A stretch of 34,682 nt of DNA from an uncultured Lachnospiraceae bacterium (GTDB taxonomy: Bacteria; Bacillota; Clostridia; Lachnospirales; Lachnospiraceae), in contig CAMWXB010000045.1 of assembly GCA_947178125.1 (NCBI GenBank), positions 1 to 34,682 of the forward strand, in the 5' to 3' direction. The notes beneath the pieces are model-generated. The model saw only the letters and a program-made list of their open reading frames with translations, ran no database searches and had not been told where the DNA came from. This document shows, in pieces, positions 25,701 to 33,696 of this stretch. Numbering within the stretch: position 1 is the first letter of the stretch; every line of letters begins with the position of its first letter. The position numbers were made by a program, and so were the translations under genes.

Positions 25701-25764
25701 ATGTAGTTGTCATTACCTTGTCTACATTTTGATTGGTGTTATTATTGTCAAACGTAATCTTCAT
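22717..25764 (-). CDS. Large flagellar-locus protein with FliK-like C-terminus (DUF6240-like)
   Basis: About 1014 residues. The N-terminal 90 residues are Asn/Thr-rich and unstructured-looking. A long series of charged helices follows, in which short units recur (for example xxxTxENVxxxxxA and repeated RMEPTxxNI/RMEPSYENI phrases). The C-terminal about 110 residues (ITLKV-type strands, HIPVEINGETTSIHLKV, SYGDVAAEFSI, then EAELRAAFQDHVESL) resemble the FliK hook-length-control domain. There is no signal peptide, as expected for a flagellar export substrate. I infer a hook-length or filament-related protein. The start ATG 25764 follows GGAG at 7 bases. The gene shares a sigma-D-like promoter with flagellin and fliS. 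Confidence 0.72.
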   Translation of the reverse strand: MKITFDNNNTNQNVDKVMTTTYRDTHTEKTNQTGVYALDISGTVMDNNAYKGQGKTVEEVMQDAGNIDVATQRDYMTVMSNSMSGEDFGRMMQDGYHIGDMDVEEVVTIVDKIKAELIKSGTQVQGYTDQIDAETLEKITGSEAFARELSRQFAEHDVPVTEENVKDAKKAYDKAAELQELTEGAVKYMVENRMEPTIDNLYLAGYSATADGDRQGRGYYVDGAGYYAKKAEDYNWQQLRPQMEKVLEEAGLEVNEETLKDAKWLIEKGVPLTPEAVGDYYRLDNLTLPQSDEQILSAIAAAIADGKSAGAADLADGKSSLEKAAEYVERFEQITNEAVDKTAAEGKELTLVNLEAAQRQIEDVRASMEEAEQVHSVPAGRESAEPETVMTEIPEDIAARRHLEEVRLMMTIEANRKLLESGYAIDTAELEELVDALKQMEAQQKQLLFGEPDIDRASEKAAVYVETRSKIAEIPFMPIDVSGRFKVTDEDFTLNNVHTEGAALRNHYDEARDRYETWMTTTRKDMGDDIRKAFRNVDDILDSMDLEASEDNRRAVRILSYNRMEPSYENIQAVKAADMELRRVIDRMTPAVVLQTIRDNKNPLEMTIPELNDYLDSMQYEKEQENEKYSKFLYKLDKNNEINEQEKSAFIGIYRMFRQFEKTDDAALGMLINTGAELSFKNMLSAVRSQKRAGMDFVVDDAFTGIDVVEKTMSITGQIESGFQKYYRDIVADIADRMAKQDDSMEKDYQEEQIDELRESCKVDDSVIEELLNHKQPVTANNLLAANMLLNKPGNLFRQLDDFTKSADKDKVKASISHLAESMTDKDSVQEAYDEMQQVFEEVLEEAKYDAGINYIDLKAIQSCQKQLTLAGNLAKEENYHIPVEINGETTSIHLKVLHEAEEGGKVKAVLSTESYGDVAAEFSIRNQKLSGYIVCSTPEGTSQMQGREAELRAAFQDHVESLVQNKMEFGSIGIIHSSELDLKSFAAEEPSDGTSAQTADLYQVAKAFITTITA

Positions 25765-25836
25765 ACACACACTCCATGTAGTAGGTTTTATATGATTATC
25801 CATTGAAATAGATAATTATATTTTCAGTTACCCTTT

Positions 25837-25863
25837 ATTTCGGCATAGTTTTCTGTTTTCTTA
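25837..25863 (-). promoter_or_regulatory. Sigma-D (FliA)-like promoter of the flagellin/fliS operon
   Basis: On the minus strand TAAG (25860-25863) and GCCGAAAT (25837-25844) are 15 bases apart, near the TAAA-N15-GCCGATAA consensus. It lies about 70 bases before the large FliK-like gene, so flagellin expression would depend on late-flagellar sigma. Confidence 0.5.
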
Positions 25864-25887
25864 ACCCTTTTGCTCAAATCTGTAGGA

Positions 25888-25909
25888 GAATGCCGCTTTT
25901 TGGGCATTC
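25888..25909 (-). terminator. Hairpin directly after the broken flagellin gene
   Basis: GAATGCC (25888-25894) pairs perfectly with GGCATTC (25903-25909) around 8 bases, immediately downstream of the flagellin stop codon at 25911-25913. No T-run follows, so it may protect the transcript end rather than terminate strongly. Confidence 0.4.
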
Positions 25910-25910
25910 C

Positions 25911-27635
25911 CTAACCGAGCAGCTGCGTGATCAGCTGACTGCTCTGATTCGCCTGCGTCAACATGCTCGTTCCTGCCTGCAAAAGAATATTATTGATGGA
26001 ATACTCCATCATCGCATCTGCTATATCCGTATCTCTGATAAGGGATTCTGACGCCTGTGTATTTTCTTCAACATTTTTATTGATGTTATAAGCGTGTTCA
26101 AGTCGATTCTGATAAGCGCCGAAAAGAGAGTGCTGGTATTATATAAATCTGTAACCGTATTGGCGTTCAATGCAGCAGTAATCTTATCTAATACATCCTG
26201 TTCGCTATCATTGGCATTTACCGGAATCCCGAGCGTAAGACTTCCTAACATAATCCGAACTGCTATTCACCCCATAAGCGAATTGCTGATCGGATCTTAA
26301 CTCAAATTGAAGACTTATATGGCCTCCCTTATCACTTGCTCCATCCGCGTTTGTAAGCAGACCGGGCGTTGTATCAGTATTAGCCCAAAATTCCTTTTTT
26401 GTTCCAGTCAATGCCGACATTACACCAGCCAATGTTTTATCGACACCATGCGTTAAATAGGTTTCATATGGTGTGCCGTCACTATAATAGCGCCTATCCC
26501 ACCATATTCCCTTATCATCAGTTTTTAAATTCCTATAATCCGTTCCATCATACGAATAGTAACTAAAGTATGAAGGTTTAGCTGTCACTGTCCCAATTCC
26601 CTCCATTTTAAAGGAAAATTCCCACATTTCATTACTTGTCCTCGCATCATCTACCTGCGTCGCACTTGGAAATTTTGTTAAGTTACTATTATTCGCATTA
26701 AGATTTGGTTCCAGAAAATCATCATTTGCCTGATCAAAATTATATCCATTATTTGAATTGATATGTGATACCTAAGCTGCCGTATAACTCAAGGATGCAC
26801 TAATGCTGATATTCGTATTGGCAGGATTCTCAAATCTTGCGGACATACTTACATAAGAACCTGAAGACATCACCGTACCATCAATACAAGCTATAATATC
26901 GTCCACCGTAGCCGTTTCCTGCACAGACATGGCAACATTATATGTAAATAAGACATTTCCATTATCATCCGTAGGTTCGATGTCAAAGCTGTAATTATTT
27001 TCTTTTAAATTATTCCAGCCAATTCTCTGTGATTCATATGATTTACCATCGTATCCCGTCCATAAAACTTTAACTCCATCATAATCTGCATCGATAGTAT
27101 ATCCGTTCATAGATAACACACCGCAGTTTTCATTCGTTACATCTACGCTTTGGGAATAAGCGCCATTATAAGTAACAGCCTGCCTTGGCGTATACCCAAC
27201 TATCGGCGTAATTTCTTTCGGCTCCCAAATCTTCTGCTCATTAAAAGACGTTGTACTGAAAATCCGGCTCAACTCTGTCTTCAGCGCCTGCACTTCGCTG
27301 TTGATATACGCCCTGTCCGATACGGTATTCGTACCGTTTGCCGCCTGCACCGAAAGCTGATTGATACGCTGAAGGATATCCTGTGCTTCATTCAAAGCGC
27401 CCTCTGCCGTCTGAACATAGCCGATTCCGTCTTTAATATTATCCGCCGCCTGACCCAATCCGCGCACCTGTCTGCGCATTTTCTCAGATATAGCAAGGCC
27501 GGCCGCATCATCTGCCGCTCTGTTGATTCGATAACCGGAAGACAGCTTTTCCGCTGTCTTTGCATTCTTTTTGGTATTTACATTCAACTGTCTGTTTGCA
27601 TTTTCTGCAAGCATATTGTGTTGTACAGAGATCAT
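25911..27635 (-). pseudogene. Second flagellin gene, broken by one TAG and two compensating frameshifts
   Basis: The N-terminal half (27635 to 26775, 287 residues) is a clear flagellin: MISVQHNMLAENANRQL, LSSGYRINRAADDAAGLAI, LQRINQLSVQAANGT. An in-frame TAG at 26772-26774 then interrupts it. The same frame continues with a Trp/Tyr-rich variable domain (containing MWEFSFKMEGIGT) until about 26265. The sense frame then shifts (MLGSLTLGIPVNAND onward) and returns near 26120 to the original frame for an intact C-terminus: GAYQNRLEHAYNINKN, then MLTQANQSSQLITQLLG, stop at 25911. At face value it makes only a truncated flagellin. The ends are of a different type from the intact flagellin, so it was a separate paralogue. 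The start has AAGGAG upstream. Assembly errors cannot be excluded. Confidence 0.78.
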
Positions 27636-27683
27636 GGCGGCTCCTTATTTTCATTTTAAATAAAATTACTACACCTATTCTTT

Positions 27684-27710
27684 GTAACGACACTTTCTTA
27701 TTACTATTTA
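27684..27710 (-). promoter_or_regulatory. Possible sigma-D-like promoter of the broken flagellin gene
   Basis: On the minus strand TAAA (27707-27710) is followed after 15 bases by GTCGTTAC (27684-27691), five of eight matches to GCCGATAA. Its distance to the start codon (about 50 bases) fits. The match is only moderate. Confidence 0.35.
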
Positions 27711-27733
27711 ATATCTTATACCTATTATAAAAT

Positions 27734-27804
27734 AAAAAAAGAGATAATAAACTACATTTATCTCTTTTTCTGATCTTTTTCATAACAGCCCAGCCACCGG
27801 GCTG
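27734..27804 (-). terminator. Terminator after glgB
   Basis: Two hairpins lie between the glgB stop and the broken flagellin gene. One is CAGCCC/GGGCTG (27786-27804). The other is a 12-bp A/T-rich stem, AAAAAGAGATAA/TTATCTCTTTTT (27736-27769), followed on the minus strand by seven T. The second has the standard terminator form and could also act in the plus direction. Confidence 0.75.
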
Positions 27805-27831
27805 AGCTGCTGCTGTTTTTCATATAATAAT

Positions 27832-29790
27832 TTAAAATACAAAAATTGCTGCTGTAAGCGGCGGCAGGTCGAACGTAATAGAAAACTCTTTAAAATCACA
27901 TTTTTCTTTTACTGCCATGATTTCAGCCGGTATCTCATTTCCGAATCCGCCGAAGCGCTTTTCATCGCTGTTCAAAAGCAGCTTATACTTTTTCTTCTTC
28001 GGAACGCCCACCTTATAGCCTTCCCGCATCATCGGCGTCATATTGAGGACGAACAGAATATTATTCTTGCCCGTTGCGTCTTTTCTATAAAAACTGTAAA
28101 TACTGCGTTCCGTATCATCAGCGTTAATCCACTCAAAACCGCCCCAGTCGTTGTCAATGGAATACAGCGCAGGATATTTCCGGTAAAGCTTCAGAAGTTC
28201 TTTGACATAATCGTGCATGCCGCGGTTCAAGTCCTCTCCGAGCAGGAACCAGTCCAGTTCCCTTGCCTCGCTCCATTCTCTTTCCTGACCGAAATCCTGT
28301 CCCATGAAAAGCAGTTTCTTGCCCGCATGTCCGAACATATAGCTGTAACCGACTCTCAGGTTCGCATATTTATCAATCGGATAGCCCGGCATTTTATTCA
28401 CCATGGAACATTTTAAATGCACCACTTCGTCATGTGATAAAGGCAGGATATAATTTTCACTGCTGTTATAACTCATGGCAAATGTCATGGCATAATGATT
28501 GCCTTTACGGAATATCGGGTCTAACTTCATATAGTCGCAAAAATCGTGCATCCAGCCCATATTCCATTTAAAGCTGAATCCCAGCCCGTCATCTTCCACT
28601 TTACCAGTGACCATAGGCCATGCCGTCGATTCTTCCGCAATCGTTACAAATCCCGGGAACGTGCCAAGTACAACAGAATTCATGTGTTTAAAGAACTCTA
28701 TCGCTTCCAGATTTTTATTCCCGCCGAATTTATTGGGAACCCACTGGCCGTCCTTTTTGCCATAATCGAGATAAAGCATGGAAGCTACCGCATCCACCCG
28801 GATACCGTCTACATGATATTCCCGCGCCCAGAACAATACATTGGCAATCAGGAAATTCTTCACTTCCGTTTTGCCGTAATTAAAAATCTTGGTCCCCCAG
28901 TCGGGATGCTCGCCCAGTCTCGGGTCGGGATGCTCGAAGATACACTGTCCGTCAAATCTGCCAAGCCCATGCGCATCCGTCGCAAAATGTGCAGGAACCC
29001 AGTCCAGAATCACACCGATCTTATTCCGATGCAGTTCATTCACCAGATACATGAAATCTTCCGGATTTCCATGTCTGGAAGTCGGCGCATAATACCCTGT
29101 CACCTGATATCCCCAGGAACCGTCAAAAGGATATTCCGCAATCCCCATCAATTCTATATGAGTATACTGCATTTCTTTCATATACTCCACGATTCTGCCC
29201 GCAAACTCACGGTAATTATAAAAACCGTCTTCCGTTCCGTCAGGATGTTTCATCCAGGAACCGATATGACACTCATAAATAGCCATGGGCTCTTTGTTAT
29301 AATCTTTGTCCGCCCGCTCTTTCATCCATGTATCATCAGACCATTTGAATCTGGAAATATCAAAGGTCCTGGACGCATTTCCCGGCCGCATCTCCGTATA
29401 ATTCGCGAACGGATCGGCTTTATAAAGCTTTTCTCCCGCCGGCGTCTGAATCAGATATTTATACATTTCATTTTCGCCGACTCCCGGGACGAACAGCTGA
29501 TGAATACCGCCCGGTCCCAGTTTTTCCATCGGGTGGCTCTCTTCATTCCAACCGTTAAAGGTACCAATCACATGAACACTCGCTGCATTCGGCGCCCATA
29601 CCGCAAAAGATATTCCTTTCTGACCGTTTTCCACGGATGGATGCGCGCCCAGCTTCTTATAGATTTCGTAATGCGTTCCCTGCGCGAACAGATATTGATC
29701 CGCTTCGGATATGAATACTTTACCCTCTTCTGCTTTTTTCACTTCTGCCTTTTTCATTTCTGTCTTTCGTTTTCCTGCTTTACCCGCCAT
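27832..29790 (-). CDS. glgB: 1,4-alpha-glucan branching enzyme GlgB (GH13)
   Basis: 652 residues. After a Lys/Ala-rich leader of about 25 residues come a CBM48 domain (WAPNAASVHVIGTFNGW), the GH13 barrel and a C-terminal beta domain. The catalytic residues are visible: nucleophile Asp333 in DGIRVDAV, acid/base Glu386 in TIAEES, and Asp454 in LSHDEVVH. It transfers alpha-1,4 chains to make alpha-1,6 branches in glycogen. Other glycogen genes are absent here. Instead it follows a 925-residue TPR/AAA-like protein by 21 bases. The start ATG 29790 has AGGGGG upstream. The Lys-rich N-terminal extension is unusual but not unique. Confidence 0.95.
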   Translation of the reverse strand: MAGKAGKRKTEMKKAEVKKAEEGKVFISEADQYLFAQGTHYEIYKKLGAHPSVENGQKGISFAVWAPNAASVHVIGTFNGWNEESHPMEKLGPGGIHQLFVPGVGENEMYKYLIQTPAGEKLYKADPFANYTEMRPGNASRTFDISRFKWSDDTWMKERADKDYNKEPMAIYECHIGSWMKHPDGTEDGFYNYREFAGRIVEYMKEMQYTHIELMGIAEYPFDGSWGYQVTGYYAPTSRHGNPEDFMYLVNELHRNKIGVILDWVPAHFATDAHGLGRFDGQCIFEHPDPRLGEHPDWGTKIFNYGKTEVKNFLIANVLFWAREYHVDGIRVDAVASMLYLDYGKKDGQWVPNKFGGNKNLEAIEFFKHMNSVVLGTFPGFVTIAEESTAWPMVTGKVEDDGLGFSFKWNMGWMHDFCDYMKLDPIFRKGNHYAMTFAMSYNSSENYILPLSHDEVVHLKCSMVNKMPGYPIDKYANLRVGYSYMFGHAGKKLLFMGQDFGQEREWSEARELDWFLLGEDLNRGMHDYVKELLKLYRKYPALYSIDNDWGGFEWINADDTERSIYSFYRKDATGKNNILFVLNMTPMMREGYKVGVPKKKKYKLLLNSDEKRFGGFGNEIPAEIMAVKEKCDFKEFSITFDLPPLTAAIFVF

Positions 29791-29811
29791 ATGAAATCCC
29801 CCTGTTTCTTT

Positions 29812-32589
29812 TTAATAATGTATAAAATCACTCTCTCGTAAAATGATCATATCATCATCATCATATCGTTTGGCAAAAAGAACATCCATAAAGTGCTTAG
29901 GTGTCTTCCGGTTGGCATAATAGATTGCCTCATCCACAAGTTCCCTTACCTCCGCCAGCGTCACTTCATGGTCGCTCGTCTGCATATCCGCGATTCTCGT
30001 ATGAAGCGCCAAAACGCCAAATTCATCGATAGAATATTCCTTATCTTCCGCATACTGCTTCGCATATGCGACTAACGCTTCATCATCCAGCGGTTCAATA
30101 TCCACTCTCAAATCAAAGATATGATTCAGATTCGTATTTTCCGAAAGGAGTTCATTCATCCTCTGCTTTGTATCTTCCAGAATCAGGAGCAGTCCGACAT
30201 TCCCCTTCTCCAGTTCCCTGCAGAACTTTGTAACAGTCGCTGTTTTCAAATCAGCCGCCTTTTCAATGATCAGCGCCCCATTGCTGATTCTCGACAACGT
30301 TTCTGCGATATCCTTTTTATTCAGGACCGCGCCGGATATTTTCGCAACATTACCCGAAAAATTGCCGTCACTATACTGCATTTCCCGTATCAGGCCTTTG
30401 GCCAGCGACAATGTACCGCCGCCCTCTTCTCCCGTGATGATCACGTTTCCCGTATAGGATGCCATACTCATATTATCCAGTGTATGGACAAGCTGTTCTC
30501 TGGATTTCCGATGATGTACAAACTGACTGAACAGCTCCCTCTCTTCATCGGTAAGATCCCGGACCGTCTGGGATGTCTGCTGCGGCAGATTTTCCTGCTC
30601 GTCTTCCGGTTCTTCCATTTCTAATTCTTCAACTTCCTCTGGCTCTTCGATTTCTTCCAGCTCGATGATCTCCTCTACTTCATCGGTAAGTTCCGATTCC
30701 CCTTCTTCCAGACTGATTTCTTCAAACACAAGCTCCTCTTCTGTTTCTGCTACAGGAATCGGCTGCTTCGGCAATGCCGCCTCCTTCGGCGGATCCGGCC
30801 GCACAGCTGCCTTTGATTTCAAATCTTTGTCCGTATCCTCCGGAAGAACAACTTTCTTAACACCGGTTTTTCCGGATTCCTTCATGATTGCTGCTACGAA
30901 TGCCTTTTCAAGCTGCTCCAGAAGACCGCTCTTTGTCGCCTCGTCAAAATCTGCGAACAGACTGCCCGTATGTTCCAATATCCGATGTCTGACATCTTCC
31001 ATACGCTTCTGCTCATTGCTTCTTTTCATCGCCTCCCACTCAGCCATGATATCTTCGATACTGAGCTGGCCGGTAATCTGTTTTTCTACCGCTTTGACAT
31101 CACTATCCGGTACAAGAAGCCGAATCTGTCCGTCGTATTCCTGCGACAGCACGCTGTCATATATCGTCGCCCCTGTGCTGCCCGCCGGCGCCGGCTCGAC
31201 AACCGGTTCCGGCTCCGCCACCCTCACAGGCGGCTGCTGCTCAACGACCGGTTCTGCTTCCATCACCCTTACAGACGGCTTCGGTTCAACGGCCGGTTCC
31301 GGCTCCGTCACCCTTACAGGCGGCTGCTGCTCAACGACTGGTTCTGCTTCCATCACCCTCACAGGCGGCTTCGGTTCAACGGCCGGCTTCGGTTTCGCCG
31401 CCCTTACAGGCAGCTGTTCGGATACAGGTTCTGCTTCGCGCACAGGCGTAAACTCTCTCGTTGCTTCCGGCACGATTTCCTGTAACTCATCCGTATCCTG
31501 TGAAAGTTCTATTTTAGGCATCTTCACCGTTTCCTGTAAAAGCGGTGCGATAATCCTTTCTGCAATCGAAGGTTCCTCTTCCGGCTCCTCTTCGTCTTCT
31601 TCCGCTAAATTCTCTTCCTCGGCCGCTTCTTCCTCTGCAGACTCTTCTTCCGCAACGGAAGCCTCCTGTCTCAGCGGCATTTCCACGATTTGGCCGCCCT
31701 GTATTTCAAGTTCTCTTTCTACAGGCGCTTCTTCCGGCTCTTCTTCCGTGAGGATCTCTTTCATGCTCTCCGCCAGCGCCATCTGCAGATTGAGCGTGTT
31801 ATACTCTCCGACGTCTACGGTTTTCACCTGGGGAAGATCGGCAGTCGGCATCGACATGGTATCGGTATCTTCCGAAACTTCTTCCTCGTCATCATCGTAT
31901 CTTTCATCAGCCTGTACTTCTTCATCTTCTTCCTCTTCGGGGGGATATTCTTCTTCCTCCATATCCGGATCCCCTTTGAAAGTCCATTCGTCGTATTTTG
32001 CCTGCTGTTCGGCGCTTAACGGCGTATGAAGCGCTTTCAGTTCCATCGCTTTAAGCACATATTTTCCCTCTCCGAACCAGAGGTACATTTCATCGCATTC
32101 TTCGACGCATTTCGTTGTAAGTCCGATACGATGATAGAGATATGCCAGTTCATATGCCCATTTCTCACGGTAATCACGCTTCTTGAACTCTTCCAGGACC
32201 GCGATACGCTCCTCTAAAGAAACCTCCTGAGCTTCGTATAAACGATATTGAAGGATATATCTGCCTGTATCCCTCGGCGCAATCTGTACAAACTCTTTAT
32301 AATACTCAATCGCCTGCACATACTCTTCCATTTTAATAGAAAGTTCACACAACGAATAAACAATCAGCCTTCCTGAAGGATGTTTCTCATATGCCAACAG
32401 CAGGATGTCCTTGCTCTCCTGATATCTTCTGTTGATTTTATATAAATCACTGATCGTACATAACATTCTGACGCTTTTTACGCGCCGCCAGTCAATCGTA
32501 TCCGCAATAGCGACCGCATCCGCATATTCTCCCTCTTCGATCAGGGAATTGATTTCATCCGCACGAATTTTATATTCGAATTTATCCAA
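29812..32589 (-). CDS. TPR / acidic-repeat / degenerate AAA-like protein
   Basis: About 925 residues. Residues 1-205 are TPR-like helices (YQESKDILLLAYEKHPSGR, YVQAIEYYKEF). Residues 210-390 and 600-680 are extremely Glu-rich. Between them (about 404-464) is a tandem repeat of Pro/Glu/Val units. The C-terminal about 240 residues look like a CbxX/AAA-type P-loop domain: VIITGEEGGGTLSLAK at the Walker A place, without the GK-T/S signature, and GALIIEKAADL at Walker B. The cysteine-poor, acidic design suggests a cytosolic scaffold. I prefer the TTG start at 32589, behind GGGGTGAG and beginning LDKFEYK; an in-frame GTG at 32598 is possible. It is probably cotranscribed with glgB. The role is unknown. 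Confidence 0.78.
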   Translation of the reverse strand: MDKFEYKIRADEINSLIEEGEYADAVAIADTIDWRRVKSVRMLCTISDLYKINRRYQESKDILLLAYEKHPSGRLIVYSLCELSIKMEEYVQAIEYYKEFVQIAPRDTGRYILQYRLYEAQEVSLEERIAVLEEFKKRDYREKWAYELAYLYHRIGLTTKCVEECDEMYLWFGEGKYVLKAMELKALHTPLSAEQQAKYDEWTFKGDPDMEEEEYPPEEEEDEEVQADERYDDDEEEVSEDTDTMSMPTADLPQVKTVDVGEYNTLNLQMALAESMKEILTEEEPEEAPVERELEIQGGQIVEMPLRQEASVAEEESAEEEAAEEENLAEEDEEEPEEEPSIAERIIAPLLQETVKMPKIELSQDTDELQEIVPEATREFTPVREAEPVSEQLPVRAAKPKPAVEPKPPVRVMEAEPVVEQQPPVRVTEPEPAVEPKPSVRVMEAEPVVEQQPPVRVAEPEPVVEPAPAGSTGATIYDSVLSQEYDGQIRLLVPDSDVKAVEKQITGQLSIEDIMAEWEAMKRSNEQKRMEDVRHRILEHTGSLFADFDEATKSGLLEQLEKAFVAAIMKESGKTGVKKVVLPEDTDKDLKSKAAVRPDPPKEAALPKQPIPVAETEEELVFEEISLEEGESELTDEVEEIIELEEIEEPEEVEELEMEEPEDEQENLPQQTSQTVRDLTDEERELFSQFVHHRKSREQLVHTLDNMSMASYTGNVIITGEEGGGTLSLAKGLIREMQYSDGNFSGNVAKISGAVLNKKDIAETLSRISNGALIIEKAADLKTATVTKFCRELEKGNVGLLLILEDTKQRMNELLSENTNLNHIFDLRVDIEPLDDEALVAYAKQYAEDKEYSIDEFGVLALHTRIADMQTSDHEVTLAEVRELVDEAIYYANRKTPKHFMDVLFAKRYDDDDMIILRESDFIHY
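31198..31377. repeat. Tandem repeat, four 45-bp units (two 90-bp units)
   Basis: Inside the acidic protein, four 15-residue units alternate: EPKPPVRVMEAEPVV, then EQQPPVRVTEPEPAV, then near-copies of both. The DNA is nearly identical between the 90-bp copies. A diverged half-unit lies on each side. Repeats of this kind change copy number easily. Confidence 0.8.
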
Positions 32590-32629
32590 GGTACTCACCC
32601 CATATTTATACTACCGTATCTGCACAATA

Positions 32630-32650
32630 TCGAAAAAACCTATTTTTCGA
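32630..32650. other. A/T-rich hairpin in the leader of the TPR/AAA-like gene
   Basis: TCGAAAAA (32630-32637) pairs with TTTTTCGA (32643-32650) around a 5-base loop, between the likely promoter and the start codon. Its function is not clear. Confidence 0.35.
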
Positions 32651-32664
32651 CTTTTTACTGTCTT

Positions 32665-32693
32665 AGTTTACCATAGGCGAATATTAATGTAAA
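32665..32693 (-). promoter_or_regulatory. Likely sigma-A promoter of the TPR/AAA-like gene and glgB
   Basis: On the minus strand TTTACA (32688-32693) and TAAACT (32665-32670) are 17 bases apart, with a TG one base ahead of the -10 (extended -10). It lies about 70 bases before the gene. Confidence 0.45.
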
Positions 32694-32809
32694 TAAATAT
32701 GCGGAAAAAATATGATGTCTCCCATCCAGTATATAATCAGCATATAACAAGATATGGAGCGCCTGCAATATACATTTCCGCCATATTGTATATTTACAAA
32801 TTCCACATT

Positions 32810-33679
32810 CTATGCTCTTGCCAGAAAAAGGTAATTCGAAAGTTCTGTAAACTGTTCTAAAGTCAACGTTTCCCCGCGTACCGTCGGAGAAAGGCCCATC
32901 TGCGCGATAGTCTCTGCGATCTTTTCTTTACTGACCCCCAGATTTCCCGCATTGGAAAGCCCATTTAACAACGTTTTTCTTCTTTGATTAAAAGATGCTC
33001 TGATCACGGCGAATAACCAGCTTTCATCCACCGCTTCCGCCAATGGCTTTTCGTATCGGGTCAGCCGGATAACGGCGCTGTCCACATTGGGTCTTGGCAT
33101 AAAGCAGGAAGCCGGAACTTTCATGATGATTTCCGGTTTTGCATAATAACATACCGCCAGAGAAAGCGCCCCATAATCCTTTGTACCGGGCGCCGCCTGC
33201 ATTCTGTCCGCTACCTCCTTCTGCACCATGATCGTAATGCTCTGCAATGCAATATGGTTCTCGAACAACGCCATAATGATCGGTGTCGTAATATAATAGG
33301 GAAGATTAGCGACTACCTTGATAGGTTTTCCGTCATTCTCTTCCTGTACAATGCGGTCGATGTCCACTTTCAGGACATCGTCATGGATGACCTTGACATT
33401 ATCGTAAGACGAAAGAGTCTCCTGCAAAATGGGTATCAGATTTTTATCGATTTCCACTGCAATGACCGACCTCGCCCGTTCCGCCAGATATTGCGTCATC
33501 GTACCGATGCCCGGCCCGATTTCCAGAACGCAGTCGTCTTCCGTTATCTGCGCCGCATCAACAATTTTCCCAAGAATATTTCCGTCTATCAAAAAATTCT
33601 GGCCGAATTTCTTCTGGAAGTTAAAATGATGCTTTTGTAAAATTTCTATTGTATTTTTCGCATTTCCCAATGTTGCCAT
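32810..33679 (-). CDS. rsmA: 16S rRNA (adenine1518/1519-N6)-dimethyltransferase RsmA (KsgA)
   Basis: 289 residues. KKFGQNFLID near the N-terminus, the S-adenosylmethionine loop LEIGPGIGTMTQYLA, acidic VEIDKNLI, the catalytic motif NLPYYITTPI, and C-terminal FNQRRKTLLNGLSN are all standard. It dimethylates two adjacent adenines in helix 45 during 30S maturation. I choose ATG 33679 with AAAGG upstream. An ATG at 33700, overlapping the tatD stop as ATGA, would place that ribosome site inside the gene. tatD-rsmA is a familiar pair in Firmicutes. Confidence 0.95.
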   Translation of the reverse strand: MATLGNAKNTIEILQKHHFNFQKKFGQNFLIDGNILGKIVDAAQITEDDCVLEIGPGIGTMTQYLAERARSVIAVEIDKNLIPILQETLSSYDNVKVIHDDVLKVDIDRIVQEENDGKPIKVVANLPYYITTPIIMALFENHIALQSITIMVQKEVADRMQAAPGTKDYGALSLAVCYYAKPEIIMKVPASCFMPRPNVDSAVIRLTRYEKPLAEAVDESWLFAVIRASFNQRRKTLLNGLSNAGNLGVSKEKIAETIAQMGLSPTVRGETLTLEQFTELSNYLFLARA

Positions 33680-33696
33680 ACAGCCACGCCTTTCTC

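Noticed and set aside
28546..29841. Plus-strand open frame of 431 codons opposite glgB
   Set aside because: Composition is that of an antisense shadow (His/Arg/Ile/Phe-rich), and GlgB on the other strand has all its catalytic motifs.
30665..32029. Long plus-strand open frame (454 codons), Ser-rich
   Set aside because: It is the antisense shadow of the Glu-rich acidic gene: GAA/GAG codons read backwards give Ser/Phe-type codons. It has no ribosome site and no family features.
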